A program made the translations under genes and the position numbers. This document shows positions 59,851 to 64,000 of a stretch of DNA of 64,000 bases, piece after piece. How positions within the stretch are numbered: position 1 is the stretch's first letter; every line of letters begins with the position of its first letter. The stretch is from Paenibacillus sp. H1-7 (GTDB lineage Bacteria; Bacillota; Bacilli; Paenibacillales; NBRC-103111): contig NZ_CP031168.1 in the NCBI RefSeq assembly GCF_022354825.1, positions 6,263,501-6,327,500 on the forward strand. Reading direction: 5' to 3'. The notes below the pieces were generated by a model. That model had not been told where the DNA came from and ran no database searches. It saw only the letters and a program-made list of their open reading frames with translations.

Positions 59851-60831
59851 TCAGCCCTCGCTTTGCACCAGTGTCTTATCACCGCTGCGAGCCGCCGCCA
59901 AGTCCTCCTGCGTCATCGAAAACCCTTGGAAGCCGTAAGGAGGCCGCGGTTCCGTATACACTCTTCCTTCCGAGCCCGGGACGTGCTCGACGACCGTTTC
60001 CCACGTCCGGTTGTTCGATTCGAACTGGACCTCAGCAAGTTGCGGGAAGCGCTCCAAAATCCGCAAGCCGATATAATAGATCAGATTTTGAATCGACGGG
60101 CTGTTTTTCTCATGAAACATGGTGTGGGCAATATCCCTGATTTGCTCGGCGGGCACATATTTTCCCGAATCCGTGGACAACGAATCTTCTACATCGGCAT
60201 ATTTCCAGTGAATGTCGAGATAGATGAACAACGGACGGTCATAAGTTTCCGGAAGTGTCGTATATTCATCCCGGACAAAGTTCGCAAAGCCGCTGCCCTT
60301 CACTTTGATCAGCTGCAGATCCGCCAGACCGCAGCGGTGACTTACTATATCCGCTTCTCCGTCCTCGGAGCGGACGATTTCGAGCGTAGCCGTCGGGTGG
60401 TCGTTGTGCGAATAGCGGTACACGAGTCCGCTATCCGTCAAACCGCCCGCACCAGGCACCTGCAAGCCCAGGAATGGAATCCGGTCTCCGGTCAGTATGA
60501 TCCCGGTCATCTGCGGATACGTCTCAAGAAACCGCCGGCTGACGAATTCCAGGAACCCTTCCGTCGTATCGCCGTCAAATTCCGCCGCATGGCGAAGGAT
60601 AAAATTTTTCATCGAGTCGGTCGCCACGACCTTCGTATTGTCGCCTTCGGTAAAGGAAGCCAAGAACTGCTCCCCCTGCACTGCAATCTTAATGTTGTGG
60701 GCAAAAATCACATTATCGTCACCGGTAAAGGCCGACTCCGGTATTTTCGCAATCCCCTTCATCGGTTCCCCGAATGTTCTGTAGACCAGCACATCACCTT
60801 TGCCGTAATACATTACTCGCTCTTTGCTCAT
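59851..60831 (-). CDS. pucL: Urate oxidase (uricase)
   Basis: This cofactor-independent enzyme oxidises urate to 5-hydroxyisourate and H2O2. The 326 residues start MSKERVMYYGKGDVLVYRTF. They include the catalytic Thr region TKVVATDSMKNFILRHAAEF, an FQAE-like ENNRTWETVVEHVPGSEG segment, and the uricase repeat blocks (FPQLAEVQFESNNRTW). Unlike B. subtilis PucL it has no fused OHCU decarboxylase domain; that function is encoded separately just upstream, ending one base before this start. Confidence 0.93.
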   Translation of the reverse strand: MSKERVMYYGKGDVLVYRTFGEPMKGIAKIPESAFTGDDNVIFAHNIKIAVQGEQFLASFTEGDNTKVVATDSMKNFILRHAAEFDGDTTEGFLEFVSRRFLETYPQMTGIILTGDRIPFLGLQVPGAGGLTDSGLVYRYSHNDHPTATLEIVRSEDGEADIVSHRCGLADLQLIKVKGSGFANFVRDEYTTLPETYDRPLFIYLDIHWKYADVEDSLSTDSGKYVPAEQIRDIAHTMFHEKNSPSIQNLIYYIGLRILERFPQLAEVQFESNNRTWETVVEHVPGSEGRVYTEPRPPYGFQGFSMTQEDLAAARSGDKTLVQSEG

Positions 60832-60832
60832 C

Positions 60833-61348
60833 TTATTCCCCCGCCTCTCCCGACTTTATAATATCTTCCAAGCGCAAACGCGCGATTTTGGCCACTTCCG
60901 ACAATGCCCTCCCGAATTCATCCGTCTTTTCATGCGTCACCCGCTCACGGATCGCCGACAATATCTCCTCCTTGCCAAGCCCTCTGACCGCAACGATAAA
61001 AGGAAACCCGAAGCGGGTAACATACGCCTCGTTCAATGCGGTCATTTCGTCGAATTCCTCCGGCGACAGCCGGTCCAGCCCTGCTCCCCGCTGCTCCTTT
61101 TGCGAAGCGTCGGTCAGCTTCATTCGTCCCGCTAAATCCGGATGCGCTCGGAGAAGCGACAGCCTTTCCCCTTCCGAAGCCTCCTCAACCTGACGCACCA
61201 TCAGCAGGTGCAGATGACTGAGCGAGCGGAAAGGTTTGGCCCCGTAAGCCCGCTCGGCCACCCATGGTGAATGCTCGAACACCCATCCGATGGATTCGAC
61301 GAACTGCTGCTTGCTCATTTCGCTGAGTTGATGGACCGTAAACTTCAT
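60833..61348 (-). CDS. uraD: 2-oxo-4-hydroxy-4-carboxy-5-ureidoimidazoline decarboxylase
   Basis: This 171-residue helical enzyme decarboxylates OHCU to S-allantoin. It has SIGWVFEHSPWVAERAYGA, the catalytic His in LLRAHPDLAGRM, LSPEEFDEMTALNEAYVTRFGFPFIVAVRG (split at its substrate loop) and EILSAIRERVTHEK. AAGGAGG lies twelve bases before the ATG. It is the first gene of the uricase operon, behind a promoter with two GlnR/TnrA boxes. Confidence 0.94.
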   Translation of the reverse strand: MKFTVHQLSEMSKQQFVESIGWVFEHSPWVAERAYGAKPFRSLSHLHLLMVRQVEEASEGERLSLLRAHPDLAGRMKLTDASQKEQRGAGLDRLSPEEFDEMTALNEAYVTRFGFPFIVAVRGLGKEEILSAIRERVTHEKTDEFGRALSEVAKIARLRLEDIIKSGEAGE

Positions 61349-61470
61349 GCCGCGTATCCGCCTCCTTTTTTGAGTCCCAATCCCAAGCCGTACCGATTTT
61401 GCCCCTTAGTATCTTTTATGTTATTTTTCATTACACAAAAACTGATAAACATTAGTTAATGAAATATTTA

Positions 61471-61487
61471 TGTTATGTTATATGACA
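61471..61487. promoter_or_regulatory. GlnR/TnrA box 1, overlapping the transcript start
   Basis: TGTTATGTTATATGACA matches TGTnA, seven bases, TnACA exactly. It lies three bases downstream of the predicted -10, over the transcription start, which is where a repressing site is expected. Confidence 0.8.
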
Positions 61488-61489
61488 CA

Positions 61490-61519
61490 ATTATATGCAT
61501 GCTCTCGAAAAGGTGTCAA
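61490..61519 (-). promoter_or_regulatory. Sigma-A promoter of the uricase operon
   Basis: On the minus strand a consensus TTGACA, 18 bases and TATAAT give a predicted start near 61483, about 135 bases before the uraD ATG. Confidence 0.8.
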
Positions 61520-61626
61520 CCACTTCATTTCGACAAGCAGTACATTGTCCTAGCGAATACAGGTTTTTTATTCTAATTCTTGTATTACATCGCACTCGAA
61601 TTGTATTTGATCTATTGAAATATAAA

Positions 61627-61643
61627 TGTAATGTTACATGACA
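61627..61643. promoter_or_regulatory. GlnR/TnrA box 2, upstream site
   Basis: TGTAATGTTACATGACA matches the same consensus exactly and shares the TGTTA core arrangement of box 1. It is centred about 152 bases upstream of the predicted transcript start. Confidence 0.78.
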
Positions 61644-62054
61644 TAAATGCAGTTTAGAATAGGGTTATATATCTGCCTAATCTGAATCAAACCGCCTGCA
61701 CGAAAGCGGAAAAATGTCTTATTCCAGAAACGACGAGGAGCTGAATTCATCTCGAGCCGCGATTCAAAAAGGATACAAAAAAGAGTAGAAGCTTTTGATG
61801 GAGGCAGGTATCTCACAGAACTTCACCATTCGTTTGAACAGTGTGAAATTGCACGCTTTGTTGAAAAACGACGCCGGAGCATTACTATTCAAAAAATTTA
61901 CGTCATGGGAAGGCGTCGTCAATGGAGATACCCCTAAGGTAACCAAGCACTTAAAGGCACGGGTATCGGACTGTAACCCCTCTCGGATCGGAACTTCCTG
62001 GCAGCACTGAATTTAGCAGACTCCTTACCCAAGCAGCACGGCTTCAATAACAGC

Positions 62055-62101
62055 AAAAGGCTGTCGCCTCAAGCAGATGAACCTGCTCAAAGTGACAGCC
62101 T
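62055..62101 (-). terminator. Terminator after the UxaA-family gene
   Basis: GGCTGTC and GACAGCC arms enclose an inner AGCAG/CTGCT hairpin, followed on the minus strand by TTTT. It lies about 60 bases after the stop at 62164. Confidence 0.78.
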
Positions 62102-62163
62102 CTTTCCCGTACCCGCTCCTGCGATCACAGCAAACAACGCGTAGTCCGGGTTAAATCATGGAT

Positions 62164-64000
62164 TTATAACGAAACGCCGAGAAATCCTCTCGTTAATTGA
62201 AAATCAATATTGCCTTGCCGATAAAGCCGCGGAGTATAGCTGTGCTCCAAGACCTGCTTGCAGCTCTCCAAAATCTGCTCGTTCCAAGCGGACGGAGCCC
62301 CGGTTAACAGCAGATCCAAGTCGTCTGCATAAGCTTCCTGCATGGCCGGCTCCGACGCAACTTGCAGCATGGGCACGAACGGATGCGTCTGCATCGGCCG
62401 GCGATGAACCAGCGCAATGATCAATTCTACCCCCGTTGCCGCCAAGCCCGTCACCGTCTCCACCCAATGCTCGGTCGGGGTTTCCATAATGTGGAACCCG
62501 CTTCTGTCGGAATGTTCTCCGTAAGCCAAGGACGGCTTAACATCGGATGAAGCCAATACAGTGTCCCGGTACGCAGCCGTTGTAAGGAGTCCGCTGTTCT
62601 CCGGTACGACCACCATACCGCCGGCGCCGGCAATCCATTGGGTCAATATGCCGAGCTGCTCACCGGCAGCCTCTCCAACCGGACCATCGCTCACGATTCC
62701 GATGCGCAGCCCTTCCAGACCGGTCTGCTCCGTCAACGTCGGCCCAGCTGCCGACAGCTGATCGGCAAACCACGCCTCCACCTTGCGCGACACCTTTTCA
62801 ATGCCGCCGTCCAGTTGAATGCTGGCATAGCCCAGCCGGCTCGGGTCAATCCCCATCTCCTCCATCCGGTGGCGCATGTAGTCATTATGCGTTTTCTCGC
62901 ATCCATGCTCCAGAAGCAGACATTGCCTGACCAGCGGGTGGGTGACGTAGCCGATCATGGTGCGGGAAAACAACTGCTCCGCCTGACCGCCTGAATTACC
63001 GCAGCCTTCCGTATGAGCCAAAGCAACAAAGCGCGAGAGATGCCCGGGTTGGCCGAGCCCCTTTTTGTTCATCTGCGATGCGATCATTTTGGCCACCTGC
63101 CCGGCACACAGACTGGTCGGCACGATTAACCCGATCCGGTCGCTGGCCCGATGATCTTCGAAGCGGTTGAAGGTGAAGCTGATCGGAGGGGCAGCTTCGG
63201 CTGCGTCCGTGCGAATCGCAATGGGTTCCCCGGTCGGCTGAGGGGCATGAAGCAAGGAGTCCAGCCGGCTTGCATCGGTTTGCCGCCAGTTACGCCAAAT
63301 TTGCACCTGCGCATGGCCGGCCTTCTCGCCTACACTGCGCTGACCTGAGGCAACCTGCACCATCCGTTCAAAGGTGTCCTTGCCCAGCTCATCCATGGAC
63401 ACACCTTCCTGATAGCGCCCCGCATTGATATCCATATCATTGGCAAGCAGCTGGAAGCGCTGCGTCGTCGTAACGACCTTGATCGTCGGCACAAAAGGAA
63501 AGTTCGTCACCGAGCCGTTGCCCGTCGTGAAGAAAATGAGATTGCAGCCCGATGCCACCTGTCCGGCAATGCTCTCGAGGTCGTTACCCGGGCTATCCAT
63601 AAAGTAAAAGCCGGATTCCTTCATAAGTGCGCTATAATCAATGGCGTAGTCAAGGACGGTAGCCGGGTCTTTCTTTTGGGCGGCGCCGATGGACTTAAGA
63701 TAAATGTTATAAAGACCGCGATATTTGTTGCCTCCGGACGGATTTCCTTCCGCGTTGGCGCCGTGCCAAGCCGTCCGCTCTTTGAATTGCTCGATCAGCT
63801 TTAAAAAGGTGCGCGCGGTTTCCGCATCGCGAACCTTTTGCAAAATATACGTCTCGGCACCGATCAATTCATCGGTTTCGCACAGGTTGGCGCTTCCGCC
63901 GAAGCGTACAAGCTCCTGCGCAACCCAGCCTAGAAGCGGATTGGCCGAAATGCCGGAGAAGGCATCGGAGCCGCCGCAATTGAGCGCAATTTTGAGATGG
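62164..64000 (-). CDS. UxaA-family dehydratase with an extra C-terminal UxaA-like segment, N-terminus beyond window
   Basis: The frame is open through base 64000, so the start lies outside the window. The first visible part is the C-terminal half of an altronate/galactarate dehydratase: LNCGGSDAFSGISANPLLGW, FGGSANLCETDELIGAE, GNPSGGNKYRGLYNIYLKSIGA and IFFTTGNGSVTNFPFVPTIKV. Normal UxaA ends soon after this. Here about 380 more residues follow, with GLIVPTSLCAGQVAKMIASQ, ALAHTEGCGNSGGQ and THPLVRQCLLLEHGCE, which resemble the N-terminal/middle part of UxaA (viptvnCa, HxxGCG, HPNVxxVLVVGLGCE). So the chain seems to contain a second, partial domain set. It probably dehydrates a sugar acid; the added domain is unexplained. 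Confidence 0.85.
   Translation of the reverse strand, partial: HLKIALNCGGSDAFSGISANPLLGWVAQELVRFGGSANLCETDELIGAETYILQKVRDAETARTFLKLIEQFKERTAWHGANAEGNPSGGNKYRGLYNIYLKSIGAAQKKDPATVLDYAIDYSALMKESGFYFMDSPGNDLESIAGQVASGCNLIFFTTGNGSVTNFPFVPTIKVVTTTQRFQLLANDMDINAGRYQEGVSMDELGKDTFERMVQVASGQRSVGEKAGHAQVQIWRNWRQTDASRLDSLLHAPQPTGEPIAIRTDAAEAAPPISFTFNRFEDHRASDRIGLIVPTSLCAGQVAKMIASQMNKKGLGQPGHLSRFVALAHTEGCGNSGGQAEQLFSRTMIGYVTHPLVRQCLLLEHGCEKTHNDYMRHRMEEMGIDPSRLGYASIQLDGGIEKVSRKVEAWFADQLSAAGPTLTEQTGLEGLRIGIVSDGPVGEAAGEQLGILTQWIAGAGGMVVVPENSGLLTTAAYRDTVLASSDVKPSLAYGEHSDRSGFHIMETPTEHWVETVTGLAATGVELIIALVHRRPMQTHPFVPMLQVASEPAMQEAYADDLDLLLTGAPSAWNEQILESCKQVLEHSYTPRLYRQGNIDFQLTRGFLGVSL

Larger units (their letters stand above)
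61349..62054. other. Regulatory and otherwise empty region upstream of the uricase operon
   Basis: The first 300 bases hold the uraD promoter and two GlnR/TnrA boxes. From about 61,700 to 62,050 I see only short frames with no family resemblance and no good ribosome site; this may be a decayed gene or insertion remnant, but nothing supports that directly. Confidence 0.6.

Noticed and set aside
61795..62010. A possible small gene or insertion-sequence remnant
   Set aside because: The 71-residue frame has no clear ribosome site, family motif or flanking inverted repeats.

Overview
The window looks like the chromosome of a spore-forming, Paenibacillus-type Firmicute. The evidence is an SLH-domain protein, YheC/D and CotSA-like spore-coat proteins, a run of CgeB-like glycosyltransferases, a collagen-like GXT protein, a giant decapeptide-repeat protein with a WIAG-type tail, GlnR/TnrA boxes, and strong Gram-positive ribosome sites. 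No rRNA, tRNA, CRISPR array or intact insertion sequence was seen.

Region 1 (1-1.8 kb): an SLH protein cut by the window edge, with a terminator-like leader, and a small helical protein. Region 2 (1.9-26.6 kb): a large spore-surface glycan locus. A minus operon makes dTDP-L-rhamnose (rmlA-rmlB-rmlD-rmlC, the order of B. subtilis spsIJKL) and ends in three CgeB-like transferases. Next comes a prolyl 4-hydroxylase fused to a cysteine-less OsmC-like domain. A plus operon holds a DUF4214 glycosyltransferase, an acyl carrier protein, an AMP ligase, an SDR reductase and a PglD-like N-acyltransferase. Then follow a DUF1796 protein, the collagen-like protein, a perosamine-synthase-like aminotransferase, two GT2 proteins and three small helical proteins. 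A second minus operon contains manC, a GMD-like dehydratase, an RmlD-like reductase and a lysine-tailed glycosyltransferase, followed by a Lys-rich tag protein and an FkbM methyltransferase. Together these predict GDP-mannose to GDP-4-keto-6-deoxymannose to GDP-perosamine, then N-acylation from an ACP, plus dTDP-rhamnose. This glycan may decorate a hydroxylated collagen-like filament. The acylation set resembles the V. cholerae O1 rfb genes for N-tetronoyl-perosamine.

Region 3 (26.7-33 kb): a response regulator and hybrid histidine kinase, then a ROK sugar kinase with a DeoR repressor. Region 4 (33.3-41.7 kb): a MarR-controlled DHA2 efflux system with two HlyD-type adaptors and two exported proteins. 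A nearly identical 33-bp operator sits before both the efflux operon and the four-repeat exported protein. Region 5 (41.8-54.3 kb): the 1970-residue WIAG-tail repeat protein, murE, a split chromate transporter, a CotSA-like glycosyltransferase divergent from a YheC/D protein, and a DNA glycosylase.

Region 6 (54.4-61.7 kb): a purine/urate catabolic cluster (uraD, uricase, HIU hydrolase, allantoinase, allantoate amidohydrolase, ureidoglycine-glyoxylate aminotransferase). Two perfect GlnR/TnrA boxes flank its promoter, and a 1-kb array of about 18 hairpins interrupts it. Region 7 (62.2-64 kb): a UxaA-family protein cut by the window edge, with an apparent second UxaA-like segment.
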